The notes: generated by a model not told the origin, from the sequence alone. DNA of 64,000 nt from Paenibacillus sp. BK033 (GCF_004345425.1 NZ_SLVP01000003.1:97975-161974), one strand, 5' to 3'; counted from the first letter of the stretch, positions 38,666 to 49,236 are shown. Numbers and translations are program-made.

Positions 38666-40036
38666 TTATCGAAGGATGGACGCCAGTGCCGAAGCTGCCG
38701 GACGTGCAGGCATCGTTTTCTTTTTCGCCGCAGACGCCGTGTCTGCTTCAGCTTGTTTCGACTGGGCCAGCTCATCTTCAAGCGCAAACAACTTAACGAA
38801 CATATCCATTGCTTCCTCGGAATGCTTCTCCCCGGCCATCTCTTTGATCCGCAGGATCGGATCTTGCATCATCTGGTTCACAATGCTCTTCGTCAGCTTG
38901 CGGATCACCTTCAGTTCATGCTCGTCCAGATCCGGCAGCTTGTTCGTCAGGCTGTTAAGCGTCTCTTCGTGAATGTGGGCAGCCTTTGTCTGGAGGGCGC
39001 GGATCAAAGGCACGACGCCAAGCGTCTTGTACCATTGCTCGAACTGTTCCGACTCTTGTTCAATCATCGTTTCGATCTTCTCCGCTTCCTTCCGGCGCTG
39101 CTCGATATTGCTAGCCACAATGCCTTCCAAATCGTCAATGTCGTACAAGAACACGTTCTCGACCGCGGCAATCCCCGGATCAAGGTCGCGCGGAACGGCG
39201 ATGTCGATCATGAACAAAGGCTTCGACTTCCGGCGCTTCATCGCCTCGGCTACCGCTTGGCGTTCCAGCACGTAACCGTCCGCTCCCGTAGAGCTGATCA
39301 CGATGTCCGCTTCATGAAGCTTGCTTGCCGCATCTTCCATCGAGCAAGCGATACCGTTAAATTTCTCGGCCAGCTGGGCAGCGCGTTCGTAAGTCCGGTT
39401 CACCACGATAACGCGGTCAGCGCCATTGGCGTACAAATGCTTTGCGGTCAACTCGCCCGTCTCTCCGGCGCCAATCACCATAACGGTCTTCTTGTTGAAC
39501 TGGCCGAAGATCCGCTTGCCAAGCTCAACAGCCGCATAGCTGACCGATACCGCCGATTCTCCAATCGTTGTCTCCGAATGTGCGCGCTTCGCCATCGTAA
39601 CCGCTTGTTTGAACAGCATGTTGAACAAGGTTCCTGTCGTCTTCTGCTGCTGCGCAAGCGCAAAAGCATCCTTCACTTGCCCGAGAATTTGCGTCTCTCC
39701 GATCACCATCGAATCAAGTCCGCTTGTTACCCGGAATAGATGCTCGATAGCCTTGTCATCCTCATGCATATATAAATGGCTTGTGAACTGCTCTCTTGGC
39801 AGCTTGAACCACTGCTCCATAAAGCTGCGGATATAATGCCCGCATAGATGGTGTCTGTCCACTACCGCATACAGCTCGGTACGATTGCAGGTCGCAACAA
39901 TGACACATTCCATAATGCTGTTCGTGCTCATTAGTTGTTTGAGCGCTTCCGGCAATTCTTTCTCTGCTACGGCAAATCGTTCTCTTACTTCTACGGGAGC
40001 TGTTCTATAGTTCAAACCAACTACGATAATGTGCAT
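38666..40036 (-). CDS. hemA: Glutamyl-tRNA reductase
   Basis: It reduces Glu-tRNA to glutamate-1-semialdehyde, the first committed step to haem. The 456-aa protein has the catalytic C50 in VATCNRTELY, an NADPH domain (VMVIGAGETGELTAKHL) and a C-terminal dimer helix with QSKQAEADTASAAKKK tail. It leads the hem cluster; a TATAAT lies about 45 bp upstream (minus strand, near 40080) without a clear -35. Confidence 0.97.
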   Translation of the reverse strand: MHIIVVGLNYRTAPVEVRERFAVAEKELPEALKQLMSTNSIMECVIVATCNRTELYAVVDRHHLCGHYIRSFMEQWFKLPREQFTSHLYMHEDDKAIEHLFRVTSGLDSMVIGETQILGQVKDAFALAQQQKTTGTLFNMLFKQAVTMAKRAHSETTIGESAVSVSYAAVELGKRIFGQFNKKTVMVIGAGETGELTAKHLYANGADRVIVVNRTYERAAQLAEKFNGIACSMEDAASKLHEADIVISSTGADGYVLERQAVAEAMKRRKSKPLFMIDIAVPRDLDPGIAAVENVFLYDIDDLEGIVASNIEQRRKEAEKIETMIEQESEQFEQWYKTLGVVPLIRALQTKAAHIHEETLNSLTNKLPDLDEHELKVIRKLTKSIVNQMMQDPILRIKEMAGEKHSEEAMDMFVKLFALEDELAQSKQAEADTASAAKKKTMPARPAASALASILR

Positions 40037-40171
40037 GCGCGTTCACCTGCCTTTCTTCAAAATTAACTTTAGAATGATTATAACATAGTTCGACAAGCCG
40101 TATAACTTCATATTGGCTTCATTTATGAATAATGTTTGAAAACCCTCATTGCCATTATTCCCTGTTTATAC

Positions 40172-40204
40172 AAAGAAAATAACCATGGACCGAGGTCTAT
40201 GGTT
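40172..40204 (-). terminator. Terminator after speD
   Basis: The minus-strand stem AACCATAGACC/GGTCCATGGTT is followed by ATTTTCTTT, a moderate T tract, 28 bp after the speD stop. Confidence 0.7.
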
Positions 40205-40231
40205 ATCTCTATATCGTTTCAATTTAAAAGC

Positions 40232-40630
40232 TTAAACAAGCTCAACTTGTTGCATTTTTGGTTCTTCTACTTTCAACTCGCCCATGCCGCGAATCAGCTT
40301 CTTCGCATGAGTAGTTGTCGGCTTCAGTACAGCGATCATGTAGTCAATCGCAAGCTGTGGATCCACAGTTTCACCGCAAGTGTAGCAGTCGAGAGCGGCG
40401 AATCCTTTCTCAGGATACGTATGAATCGAGAGATGACTCTCCGACAGCAATACAAGTACTGTTGCTCCTTGAGGCTCAAATTGTTTCGATTGCACCGATA
40501 ATACGGTAGCGCCGCATGCTTCAGCAGCCTCCACCATTTGGGCTTGCAAAAATTCAGCGTTGTTCAGCAGATCAAAGTCTACTCCCCAAGTATCAACAGC
40601 AACGTGTCTTCCGAAAGTTGAATATTCCAT
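40232..40630 (-). CDS. speD: S-adenosylmethionine decarboxylase proenzyme
   Basis: It supplies decarboxylated AdoMet for spermidine. The 132-aa prokaryotic class-1B proenzyme has the self-processing site LSESHLSIHT (cut between E64 and S65, S65 becoming pyruvoyl), H70 and the proton-donor C85 in CYTCGE. A long 5' leader precedes it. speD lies alone between hem and ysxC genes. Confidence 0.95.
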   Translation of the reverse strand: MEYSTFGRHVAVDTWGVDFDLLNNAEFLQAQMVEAAEACGATVLSVQSKQFEPQGATVLVLLSESHLSIHTYPEKGFAALDCYTCGETVDPQLAIDYMIAVLKPTTTHAKKLIRGMGELKVEEPKMQQVELV

Positions 40631-40784
40631 CTTCCGGTTCCCCCTTCCTAGGAATAAAATGTTTAAAAAAATTTCATCCGCTAGGACCTACGTCATTCAC
40701 TTCCCGAGGGAATAATCTCTCGCAACATAACCATGTCCTGAGTGAATCCTGGTTCCTATTTTGTTTAGACCAATGTTTTCAACG
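40631..40784 (-). promoter_or_regulatory. Long structured 5' leader of speD (candidate)
   Basis: About 150 nt separate the predicted start point from the speD ATG. On the minus strand ATTCACT/AGTGAAT (about 40742/40695) and TCCTAG/CTAGGA (near 40685/40650) can pair, and a TTTTTTT tract lies between the last two. It may be a regulated leader; I cannot name a family. Confidence 0.35.
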
Positions 40785-40790
40785 AGATTA

Positions 40791-40819
40791 AAAATAACAT
40801 CTATTGGGCAGAATTGCAA
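40791..40819 (-). promoter_or_regulatory. Likely sigma-A promoter of speD
   Basis: Minus-strand -35 TTGCAA (40814-40819) and -10 TATTTT (40791-40796), 17 bp apart. The remaining bases 40820-40935 hold no other feature that I can support. Confidence 0.5.
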
Positions 40820-40935
40820 CCCTTTTTTTCGGGAAGAAACGAAAACTTTTTTCCGCTTCAATCCCGTATACACAGTATGTGGCTGAAGCGGTTTCGGTAC
40901 CTTGGAAAGCGTCCATTGCATTATCATTTTTTCGT

Positions 40936-40963
40936 AAAAAAAGAAGCCGCATTCAGCGGCTCC
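40936..40963 (-). terminator. Terminator after the 40985-41575 gene
   Basis: Minus-strand GAGCCGC/GCGGCTT stem with TGAAT loop followed by seven T residues, 21 bp after the stop. Confidence 0.85.
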
Positions 40964-40984
40964 CTGGATTCAAGGCTTATCGAG

Positions 40985-41575
40985 TTAAGCTTCTAATACA
41001 AACAATTTCTTGGTCAGCATCGCCAGTCTTTCGTCGATGCCGGCAATTTGCAGACGGTCCTTCGTTTGATTGCGCAGGTCAAGCAATTCGTTAATCGCGT
41101 TGTTGACCAGCTCGATTTCACGTTCGATTAAGCGGCTCTTGAACACACGCTCCAATTGGCCGACCGTATCCTTGTATTCGAATACGACCCGTGTGCCCGA
41201 CGATGTGCTTTCAACGATTTTGCGGACGCTGCCATTTGTATAATGGTAGATCATCGTATAATGGCTGTAGATACGATTAACAATTGCGTCTCCACGGAAA
41301 GCCGTTACGGCTTTGCGCATGGCGTTGGTCAGCTTGGGGTGAATCAGGCGGCAAGAGAGTTCACATACATAGAGGTCTTGCTGACGTTCAAACGTCAGTG
41401 TGACTTCTTCCTTCCCTGCTACGTCTTCGAGAACCAGCTCCTGGTTTCCGTTATCGAGGACCTTCACGTTCATGCATACCTGCTGGTCATCGAAAAACCG
41501 AATAAATTGCTTCATCTCATCGCTCGTCAATTGCAGTTTGGCACTTACATACTCTGTGGCTAGCCGCTGAGCCAT
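40985..41575 (-). CDS. Unrecognised 196-aa protein
   Basis: I do not recognise a family. The protein starts MAQRLATEYVSAKL, has no signal peptide or membrane helix, is rich in charged residues and ends in a probable coiled coil (about residues 145-195; LIEREIELVNNAINELLDLR). The middle (about 90-140) is beta-rich with RIYSHYTMIYHYTNGSVRKI. It lies between ysxC and speD, with its own terminator; a TATAAT lies about 50 bp upstream but the -35 is weak. Synteny would place it where B. subtilis has ysxD, but I see no clear match to that gene. Confidence 0.8.
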   Translation of the reverse strand: MAQRLATEYVSAKLQLTSDEMKQFIRFFDDQQVCMNVKVLDNGNQELVLEDVAGKEEVTLTFERQQDLYVCELSCRLIHPKLTNAMRKAVTAFRGDAIVNRIYSHYTMIYHYTNGSVRKIVESTSSGTRVVFEYKDTVGQLERVFKSRLIEREIELVNNAINELLDLRNQTKDRLQIAGIDERLAMLTKKLFVLEA

Positions 41576-41756
41576 AAAAATCTCCTCAATTCTTTAAACT
41601 TGCGCTTTTGTTCTTAATGCCTAAGTATATTATACGTGATCAGAGCTTTTTATTCCTGCCGTTCAGCCTCGATATTCTCGCATATTTCAGAAAAATCCCG
41701 TAGATTTCACGAGGAACGCCGTATTTCTTGCTGTATCCTCTGCATTATAGAGGAAG

Positions 41757-42362
41757 TTATTGATCTATCTCCGTTATATGCCCAATCGCTCCATTAATGA
41801 CCTCCCACAGCTTGTCGCGGCCAAGCCCTGTCTCCGAGGAAAACATAACCAGCGGATCTCGCGGATCCGCCTCAAGCGACTCCTTGATGACCTTTACGTG
41901 CTTGTCCCATTTGCCTTTCGGGATTTTGTCCGCTTTCGTGCAGACGATGCAGGTCGGCACATTGTAATGCTTCAGCCAATGGTACATGAGCACATCGTCC
42001 TTTGACGGGGCGTGCCGCATGTCGATAACGAGAAGCTGCAGCTTCAATTCCTTGCGATCGCGAATATAAGTCTCGATCATTTGCCCGAACAGTTCCCGCT
42101 GCGTCTTGGATACTTTCGCGTAGCCGTAGCCGGGAAAATCGACAAAATAGACCATGTCGTTCACGCGGTAATAGTTAAGCTGCTGCGTCTTGCCGGGCTG
42201 CGAGCTTGTTCTCGCCAGGTTTTTACGCAAGATCAATTTGTTGATAAGCGACGATTTGCCGACATTGGAACGCCCTGCCAGAGCAATCTCTGGCAAGGCG
42301 TCAACTGGATATTGCGAAGGTCTTACTGCACTTATGATAAATTCTGATTGGGTAATTTTCAT
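41757..42362 (-). CDS. ysxC: Ribosome biogenesis GTPase YsxC/EngB
   Basis: An essential GTPase for 50S assembly (201 aa). G1 [13 protein letters not shown]3 [10 protein letters not shown]4 TKADK and the SSETGLG G5 region are visible. Its ATG overlaps the lon stop by 4 bp (ATGA), as in B. subtilis lonA-ysxC. Confidence 0.97.
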   Translation of the reverse strand: MKITQSEFIISAVRPSQYPVDALPEIALAGRSNVGKSSLINKLILRKNLARTSSQPGKTQQLNYYRVNDMVYFVDFPGYGYAKVSKTQRELFGQMIETYIRDRKELKLQLLVIDMRHAPSKDDVLMYHWLKHYNVPTCIVCTKADKIPKGKWDKHVKVIKESLEADPRDPLVMFSSETGLGRDKLWEVINGAIGHITEIDQ

Positions 42363-44869
42363 CCGATTACTGTTCCCGCTTTCTCTTCGGTGTTAGCCGG
42401 CAGCAGCGCATGCTGCAGAACTTCGTCCATATGGCTGACAGGAACAAAAGTCATCTCACTGCGTACGCTGTCCGGAATATCGCTTAAGTCGCGTTCATTA
42501 TCCTTCGGCAGAAGCACTTTTCGGATGCCTGCCCGGTGAGCGGCGAGCGATTTTTCCTTCAAGCCGCCGATCGGGAGCACGCGGCCGCGCAGCGTAATCT
42601 CGCCGGTCATTGCAACTTCCTTCGATACATACCGGTTCGTCAGGGCGGAGATCAAAGCGGTTGCCATCGTTATGCCGGCAGATGGTCCGTCTTTGGGAAT
42701 TGCGCCCTCCGGAATATGAATATGGATATCCTTGTTCACATGGAATTCGGGATCGATGCCAAGCTCAATAGCCTTGGACCTCGTATAGCTGAAGGCAGCC
42801 TGAGCCGATTCTTTCATCACATCGCCAAGCTTGCCGGTCAAGGTAAGCTTGCCGCTGCCCGGCATAACCGTTACCTCGATAACCAGCGTATCGCCGCCAA
42901 CCTCGGTCCAGGCGAGGCCCGTTACGGCACCGATCTGGTTCTCGACCTCGGCCGTGCCATGACGGAACTTCGCAGGTCCAAGCCATTCCTTCAGCAGCTG
43001 CGGCGTAACCGTCACCGTCGCTGCCGAAGCCTCCGCGTGGGCTTGCTTTTCCTCCGTTGCTGCCGCTTTATCGTCTCCGCCAAAAGCGGCCTCCAACGCA
43101 TTCAGCTCGGGAGCTTCATACGGCTGACCGGCCAAATCGCCTTCGTTCCGCTCCTTGCTGCCAGCCTGCGGCTTGGAACCTTCAGATACGATATGCTTCG
43201 CGGCTTTCCGGCTCAAAGCGGCAATTTGCTGCTCCAGATTCCGTACGCCGGATTCACGCGTATATTCTCGGATCAACTGCAGGACAACCTCATCCTCGAC
43301 GACAAGCTGATTTTCCGCCAGTCCATGCTCCCTGCGCTGCTTCGGCAGAAGGTAGCGTTCCGCGATCTGCTGCTTCTCCAGCTCCGTATAGCCCGGAATG
43401 TAGAGCACTTCCATCCGGTCTAGCAGCGGACGCGGAATATTGTGCAAAGAGTTGGCCGTTGTGACAAACATTACGTTAGACAAATCGAACGGCACCTCGA
43501 TGAAGTGGTCGCTAAACGTATTGTTCTGCTCCGGATCAAGCACCTCAAGCAATGCGGATGAAGGATCACCGCGGAAATCGCTTGCCATCTTGTCGATCTC
43601 GTCGAGCAGGAAGACCGGATTATAGGATCCCGCGGTCTTCATCCCCTGAATGATCCGTCCGGGCATAGCGCCTACATACGTGCGGCGATGACCTCGGATT
43701 TCCGCTTCGTCGCGAACGCCGCCCAGCGAGATTCGAACGAATTTGCGATCCAGCGATTTGGCGATCGAGCGGGCAAGCGAGGTTTTTCCGACACCCGGAG
43801 GCCCTACGAGGCAAAGAATCGGCCCTTTCATCTTCTTCACCAGCTGCTGAACCGCCAAATATTCAAGCACGCGCTCTTTCGGCTTCTCCAGGCCGTAGTG
43901 ATCGTTGTTCAGGATCTCTTCCGCCTTGCTTAGGGATAAATCGTCTTCCGTATGCTTGCTCCAAGGCAATGCTAATAACCAATCGATATAATTGCGGATA
44001 ACGCCGCCCTCGGCGGAGGTTGCGGGCATTTTTTCCAGACGGTCGATTTCCTTCTCGACTTTCTCCCGCACATGGTCAGGAACTCCCGCTTCATTCAGCT
44101 GATTGCGAAGCTCCTCGACCTCGCCGGCGCGTCCTTCCTTCTCGCCAAGCTCCTTCTGGATCGCTTTCATCTGCTCTCGCAAATAATATTCCTTTTGCGT
44201 CTTCTCCATCTGCTTTTTGACGCGCTGGTTGATTTTGCGTTCGAGCTCAAGCACCTCGCGCTCGTTATTCAGGATATCAAGCAGACGCTCAAGGCGCTCC
44301 CGGACATCAATCGTCTCGAGAATATCCTGCTTATCCTTGATCTTCAGCGACAAATGGCTTGTAATGACATCGGCAAGCCTGCCCGGTTCATCGATATCCG
44401 ATACCGCGGCAAGCGTCTCCGGCGTTACCTTCTTCGACAGCGAAATGTAATGCTCGAACTGGCTGAGTACCGACCGCATAAGCGCATCCACTTCGGGATC
44501 GTCAGTCTCCGGCTCTGGAAGCTCGAGCACCGTCACTTCGTAGAACTGTTCGTTAGGCACATAGTCCACAATCTCGGCTCTTACAACGCCCTCAACAAGC
44601 ACGCGGATTGTACCGTTTGGCAGCTTAAGCATCTGTCTGACCTTCGCAATGGTGCCGACGCGGTAAATATCGTCTTCTGTAGGCTCTTCAATATTGACTT
44701 CGGATTGCGAGCAAAGAAGAATCATATGATCGTCGATCATGCATTTCTCCAGCGCCCGCACCGATTTGTCCCTTCCCACGTCAAGGTGGAGCACCATGCT
44801 GGGATATACAAGCAGCCCCCTTAAAGGAAGCAGGGGAAGCCGACGGCCTTTCGTTTTTCCGGATCCCAC
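42359..44869 (-). CDS. lon: ATP-dependent protease LonA
   Basis: A soluble AAA+ serine protease. The 836-aa protein has the N-terminal substrate domain, Walker A GPPGVGKT at 356-363, and protease domain with S730 in PKDGPSAG and K773 in GGLKEK. It is about 60 residues longer than B. subtilis LonA; the extra length is an Ala/Glu-rich segment at about 562-618 between the ATPase and protease parts. The start is GTG, 7 nt after GGAGG. It lies 36 bp after lonB. Confidence 0.96.
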   Translation of the reverse strand: MGSGKTKGRRLPLLPLRGLLVYPSMVLHLDVGRDKSVRALEKCMIDDHMILLCSQSEVNIEEPTEDDIYRVGTIAKVRQMLKLPNGTIRVLVEGVVRAEIVDYVPNEQFYEVTVLELPEPETDDPEVDALMRSVLSQFEHYISLSKKVTPETLAAVSDIDEPGRLADVITSHLSLKIKDKQDILETIDVRERLERLLDILNNEREVLELERKINQRVKKQMEKTQKEYYLREQMKAIQKELGEKEGRAGEVEELRNQLNEAGVPDHVREKVEKEIDRLEKMPATSAEGGVIRNYIDWLLALPWSKHTEDDLSLSKAEEILNNDHYGLEKPKERVLEYLAVQQLVKKMKGPILCLVGPPGVGKTSLARSIAKSLDRKFVRISLGGVRDEAEIRGHRRTYVGAMPGRIIQGMKTAGSYNPVFLLDEIDKMASDFRGDPSSALLEVLDPEQNNTFSDHFIEVPFDLSNVMFVTTANSLHNIPRPLLDRMEVLYIPGYTELEKQQIAERYLLPKQRREHGLAENQLVVEDEVVLQLIREYTRESGVRNLEQQIAALSRKAAKHIVSEGSKPQAGSKERNEGDLAGQPYEAPELNALEAAFGGDDKAAATEEKQAHAEASAATVTVTPQLLKEWLGPAKFRHGTAEVENQIGAVTGLAWTEVGGDTLVIEVTVMPGSGKLTLTGKLGDVMKESAQAAFSYTRSKAIELGIDPEFHVNKDIHIHIPEGAIPKDGPSAGITMATALISALTNRYVSKEVAMTGEITLRGRVLPIGGLKEKSLAAHRAGIRKVLLPKDNERDLSDIPDSVRSEMTFVPVSHMDEVLQHALLPANTEEKAGTVIG

Positions 44870-44905
44870 ACCAGCACCTCCAATTGTTTCGAATACCCTA
44901 TTTTA

Positions 44906-46609
44906 TCACTCCACGGAATCCGCCTGCAAATAGGGAACCCCCGAAGCGATAAAAAGATCGGAACCGACATGGTTTTCAACCTCTGCGACGACGGTTTCGC
45001 CAACCGGGAAGACGTATCTGAACACCTCGTCAACCCGGTCTACCGGTATGACCTTCAGCCCTTCCAGATTCGCGAAAATCGCCTGCCAATTCTCGCGCGG
45101 AATAATAACCGTATCCGCGCCAGCCTGGAATGCCGCCTCTACCTTGGCCAGCACGCCGCCTACCGGCTTCACGTTGCCGTGTATGCCAACCTCGCCGGTC
45201 ATCGCCAGCTTGTTGTCAATCGGCACCTCTTTGATTGCGGAGGCGATGGCCGTTGCCATGGCAATGCCGGCAGACGGACCATCGATCGGCGTGCCGCCGG
45301 GGAAGTTGATATGCAGGTCATAGTCCTGCGGGGTCAGTCCGTAACGGCGGAGCATCGTCAGCACGTTTTCAACCGAGCCCTTCGCCATGCTTTTCCGTCT
45401 CAGCGTCCGGGAGCCGCCGCCAAGCTCTTCCTCGTCGACCACGCCGGTAATCGTATATTGGCCTTTGCCGGCAGCCGCCGGAATGGCGCTGACTTCGATC
45501 TCAAGCAAGGTCCCCATATTAGGTCCATACACCGCCAAGCCGTTAACGAAACCAATCTGAGGCGCTTCCGGCACCTTACGGTCCGGACGAGGCGGAATTT
45601 GGCTGCTGTTCACAACCCATTCCACATCGGCCGCGGTAATAGCATCCCGTTTCTCGGACAATGCCATACCCGCTGCAAGCTGAATAACGTTAACCGCTTC
45701 GCGTCCGTTCGTCGCATATTTCTTCACCACGTCCACAGCATCCGGACATGGAGCAAAGCCGATTTTTTTAACCGCATTCTCGGCAATCGAAGCAATCTCG
45801 CTGGCAAGCAGCGGACGGAAATAAATTTCCATGCAGCGCGAGCGGATGGCCGGAGGCAAATCCTGCGGCGAACGCGTTGTGGCCCCTACAAGACGGAAGT
45901 CGGCAGGGAGACCGTTCTGGAAAATATCATGGATATAAAGCGGGATATTCGCATCTTCCGAATTGTAATAAGCACTCTCCAGGAACACTTTGCGGTCTTC
46001 CAGTACTTTTAACAGCTTATTCATTTGGATGGGATGCAATTCACCGATTTCGTCGATAAACAGGATCCCGCCATGCGCCTTCGTCACCGCTCCCGGCTTC
46101 GGCTGCGGGATGCCCGCCACGCCCATCGCCCCTGCCCCTTGATAAATCGGATCGTGAACGGAGCCGATTAACGGATCGGCAATGCCGCGCTCGTCGAACC
46201 GGGCCGTCGTTGCGTCAATCTCGGTAAACTTCGCTTCATTCAGAAACGGCGACGAAGGATTCTTCTTGGCTTCCTCCAACACAACGCGGGCAGCCGCCGT
46301 CTTTCCGACGCCCGGCGGACCGTAAATAATGACATGCTGCGGATTCGCGCTGCAAAGCGCCGCCTTGAGCGCGCGCAGACCGTCAGTCTGCCCGACGATA
46401 TCCTGCATCGCCTGCGGACGCGTTTTCTCCGCAAGCGGCTTCGTCAGCGAGACGGAGCGCAGCTTGCGCAGCTTATCCATCTCCTTGCGCGATTCCCGAT
46501 CTACCGCAGAGCGGTTGGTCTTCTGATTGCGCAGCAGATTCCAGAAATATAAACCAATAACCACAGCAAAGAAGACTTGGATCAGCATCAAAACCATACT
46601 TAAACTCAT
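44906..46609 (-). CDS. lonB: ATP-dependent protease LonB (sporulation type)
   Basis: A membrane-anchored Lon paralogue active in the Bacillus forespore. The 567-aa protein begins with a hydrophobic helix (MVLMLIQVFFAVVIGLYFW), has Walker [12 protein letters not shown], Walker B GGILFIDEIGEL, and the protease serine in IDGPSAGIAMATA with a downstream lysine in GGVLAKVEAA. It lies between ispG and lonA and has a sigma-F-like promoter upstream. Confidence 0.94.
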   Translation of the reverse strand: MSLSMVLMLIQVFFAVVIGLYFWNLLRNQKTNRSAVDRESRKEMDKLRKLRSVSLTKPLAEKTRPQAMQDIVGQTDGLRALKAALCSANPQHVIIYGPPGVGKTAAARVVLEEAKKNPSSPFLNEAKFTEIDATTARFDERGIADPLIGSVHDPIYQGAGAMGVAGIPQPKPGAVTKAHGGILFIDEIGELHPIQMNKLLKVLEDRKVFLESAYYNSEDANIPLYIHDIFQNGLPADFRLVGATTRSPQDLPPAIRSRCMEIYFRPLLASEIASIAENAVKKIGFAPCPDAVDVVKKYATNGREAVNVIQLAAGMALSEKRDAITAADVEWVVNSSQIPPRPDRKVPEAPQIGFVNGLAVYGPNMGTLLEIEVSAIPAAAGKGQYTITGVVDEEELGGGSRTLRRKSMAKGSVENVLTMLRRYGLTPQDYDLHINFPGGTPIDGPSAGIAMATAIASAIKEVPIDNKLAMTGEVGIHGNVKPVGGVLAKVEAAFQAGADTVIIPRENWQAIFANLEGLKVIPVDRVDEVFRYVFPVGETVVAEVENHVGSDLFIASGVPYLQADSVE

Positions 46610-46662
46610 TAATATCTTCTCCTCTCAAAGCGAACTATTCCGGCAAAAGAGTACGTAATTGG

Positions 46663-46692
46663 TAGTATTGCCCCTTGCTGCAGGGAATAATC
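46663..46692 (-). promoter_or_regulatory. Candidate sigma-F promoter of lonB
   Basis: The minus-strand GGCAATACTA (46663-46672) fits the sigma-F -10 pattern GGnnAnAnTR; 15 bp upstream is GATTA (46688-46692), a weak match to GYATA. lonB is a sigma-F gene in B. subtilis. Confidence 0.35.
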
Positions 46693-46703
46693 GCTTCCGG
46701 AAG

Positions 46704-46760
46704 AAAAAAGAGGCATTCCTTGTCAACCGCCAAGCGGGGTTGTTTCGGAATGCCTCTTTT
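46704..46760 (-). terminator. Long hairpin terminator after ispG
   Basis: The minus-strand stem AAAAGAGGCATTCC/GGAATGCCTCTTTT ends in six T residues, with an inner CCGC/GCGG stem, 20 bp after the ispG stop. Confidence 0.9.
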
Positions 46761-46780
46761 GTCAGATGGCAGAGAGTTCG

Positions 46781-47890
46781 TTATGCATGCGCATGATTTT
46801 TGCGTCCCGGAATTTCGCCAGTCGCTTCGAATACGCGTACAATCTCGTCGATTTCTTTCTTAAGCTCGTTAAGAAGCTCCGCTTCAGGCACTTTGCGGAT
46901 CATCTCTCCGTAACGGAACAGCATACCTTCGCCGCGGGCGCCGGCAATGCCGATATCCGCCTCGCGGGCTTCGCCGGGACCGTTAACGGCACAGCCAAGC
47001 ACGGATACCTTAATCGGCACCTTCACCTTGGAGATATACTCCTCCACTTCATTCGCGATCGAGAACAGGTCGATATCCAGGCGGCCGCAAGTCGGGCAGG
47101 AAATCAAGGTTGCCGCGTTCGTAATCAGACCGAAGGTCTTGAGCAGCTCGCGGGCTACCTTCACTTCCTCCACCGGATCCGCGCTCAAGCTGATGCGAAC
47201 CGTGTTGCCGATACCCATTGCAAGCAATGCGCCGATACCAGCGGAGCTCTTGATCGTACCGGAATGAAGCGTGCCTGCTTCGGTAATGCCAAGATGAAGC
47301 GGATACTTGATTTTCTCCGCAGCCATGCTGTAAGCCGCAATCGCCATCGGAACGTCGGACGCCTTAAGCGATACGATAATATCGTGGAAATCCAGCTCCT
47401 CCAGAATGCCGATATGGAAGAGCGCGCTCTCCACCATCGCTTCCGGCGTAGGGTAGCCGTATTTCTCCAGCAGATGATTCTCAAGCGAGCCCGCGTTAAC
47501 GCCGATCCGGATTGGAATGCCGCGTTCCTTGCAAGCCTTCACGACAGCTTCAATCTTCTCGCGGCGGCCGATGTTGCCCGGGTTAATCCGGACTTTATCA
47601 ATGCCGTTCTCGATCGCCAGAAGGGCAAGACGGTAGTCGAAATGAATATCGGCAACAAGAGGAATATGAATCCGTTTCTTGATTTCCTTAATCGCATCGG
47701 CGGCTTCCTTATTGTTGACGGTAACCCGCACAATCTGGCAGCCTGCTTCTTCCAGACGCAAAATCTCGGCTACTGTAGCCTCTACATCAGCCGTCTTTGT
47801 TGTACACATACTCTGAATGATGACTTCATTGCTTCCGCCAATCGTCAGGTTGCCGACTTTGACCGGCACAGTATCCTTGCGCAAATACAT
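46781..47890 (-). CDS. ispG: 4-hydroxy-3-methylbut-2-en-1-yl diphosphate synthase (flavodoxin)
   Basis: A 4Fe-4S enzyme of the MEP isoprenoid pathway. The 369-aa protein has [36 protein letters not shown] and cluster cysteines in ISCPTCGR and [12 protein letters not shown]. The ATG at 47890 is 8 nt after GGGAGAG; the longer frame to 47923 starts upstream of that. The window thus has MEP-pathway ispG and, at the far end, a type-2 IPP isomerase. Confidence 0.96.
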   Translation of the reverse strand: MYLRKDTVPVKVGNLTIGGSNEVIIQSMCTTKTADVEATVAEILRLEEAGCQIVRVTVNNKEAADAIKEIKKRIHIPLVADIHFDYRLALLAIENGIDKVRINPGNIGRREKIEAVVKACKERGIPIRIGVNAGSLENHLLEKYGYPTPEAMVESALFHIGILEELDFHDIIVSLKASDVPMAIAAYSMAAEKIKYPLHLGITEAGTLHSGTIKSSAGIGALLAMGIGNTVRISLSADPVEEVKVARELLKTFGLITNAATLISCPTCGRLDIDLFSIANEVEEYISKVKVPIKVSVLGCAVNGPGEAREADIGIAGARGEGMLFRYGEMIRKVPEAELLNELKKEIDEIVRVFEATGEIPGRKNHAHA

Positions 47891-47979
47891 AAAATGATCT
47901 CTCCCATGAACGTCAAAGTCCACCCTTTGACGAGCGATAAATCCGCGGCCAAAGGGTGGAGGGAATGACGGTAATGAAC

Positions 47980-49236
47980 TTAGGCGCTTTCTTCCTTCTT
48001 CTTGCCCTTCTTAGCAGTCAGCTCCGGCATGATTTTGTCTTTTACGTTTTTCTCCGTAATGAGACAAGTGCTCACGTCGTCGCGCGAAGGGACTTCGTAC
48101 ATCACTTCAAGCATAATGCCCTCGATAATGGCACGCAAGCCGCGGGCACCCGTGTTCCGTTTGATCGCTTCTTTGGCGATTGCTTCCAGAGCGGCGGGTT
48201 CAAAGTCCAGCTTCACGTTATCCATTTCAAGCAGCTTCTGGTATTGCTTCACCAAAGCATTCTTCGGCTCTGACAAAATACGCATCAGGGCTGCTTCATC
48301 AAGCGGCTCCAAAGTCGAAATAACCGGCAAACGGCCTACGAACTCTGGGATCAAGCCGAATTTCAGCAAGTCTTCCGGAAGAACCATGGACAGGTATTCG
48401 CCCGGCTTCAGATCCTTTTGAACTTCGCCGGTCGAGCTGAAACCGATCACTTTTTTGCCGATACGGCGTTTGATCAGCGATTCCAGACCGTCAAATGCGC
48501 CGCCGCAAATAAACAGGATGTTCGTAGTATCGATTTGAATAAACTCTTGGTGCGGGTGCTTGCGTCCGCCCTGCGGCGGAACGGATGCAACCGTGCCTTC
48601 GAGTATTTTAAGCAAGGCCTGCTGCACGCCTTCACCGGATACGTCGCGAGTAATCGACGGATTCTCGGATTTGCGGGCTACTTTATCAATTTCATCGATA
48701 TAGATAATGCCGCGTTCAGCCTTCTCTACATCGTAATCCGCAGCTTGAATGAGCTTCAGCAAGATATTCTCAACGTCTTCCCCGACATAGCCGGCTTCCG
48801 TCAGCGAGGTTGCATCCGCAATCGCAAACGGCACGTTCAAGATTTTTGCCATCGTTTGAGCAAGCAGCGTTTTACCCGAGCCTGTGGGACCTACAAGCAG
48901 GATATTGGATTTTTGAAGCTCAACGTCTTCGATCTTGCTTTGCGAGTTGATCCGTTTGTAGTGGTTGTATACCGCAACGGAAAGGGATTTCTTCGCGAAT
49001 TCCTGTCCGATTACGTACGAATCAAGAATAGCGCGGATATCCTTTGGTTTCGGAATGTCCTTCAGATCAAGCTCTTCCTCATGTCCAAGCTCCTCCTCCA
49101 CGATTTCCGTGCAGAGCTCGATACATTCGTCGCATATATAAACGCCGGGACCGGCTACCAGTTTACGTACTTGCTCCTGGGATTTTCCGCAGAACGAGCA
49201 TTTCAGCTGGCCCTTCTCATCATTGAATTTAAACAT
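47980..49236 (-). CDS. clpX: ATP-dependent Clp protease ATPase subunit ClpX
   Basis: The unfoldase of ClpXP. The 418-aa protein has a zinc domain (C13, C16, C35, C38), Walker A GPTGSGKT, Walker [10 protein letters not shown] and the ClpP-binding IGF region ([13 protein letters not shown]). It lies 27 bp after clpP, unlike B. subtilis where clpP is elsewhere, and upstream of ispG. Confidence 0.97.
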   Translation of the reverse strand: MFKFNDEKGQLKCSFCGKSQEQVRKLVAGPGVYICDECIELCTEIVEEELGHEEELDLKDIPKPKDIRAILDSYVIGQEFAKKSLSVAVYNHYKRINSQSKIEDVELQKSNILLVGPTGSGKTLLAQTMAKILNVPFAIADATSLTEAGYVGEDVENILLKLIQAADYDVEKAERGIIYIDEIDKVARKSENPSITRDVSGEGVQQALLKILEGTVASVPPQGGRKHPHQEFIQIDTTNILFICGGAFDGLESLIKRRIGKKVIGFSSTGEVQKDLKPGEYLSMVLPEDLLKFGLIPEFVGRLPVISTLEPLDEAALMRILSEPKNALVKQYQKLLEMDNVKLDFEPAALEAIAKEAIKRNTGARGLRAIIEGIMLEVMYEVPSRDDVSTCLITEKNVKDKIMPELTAKKGKKKEESA

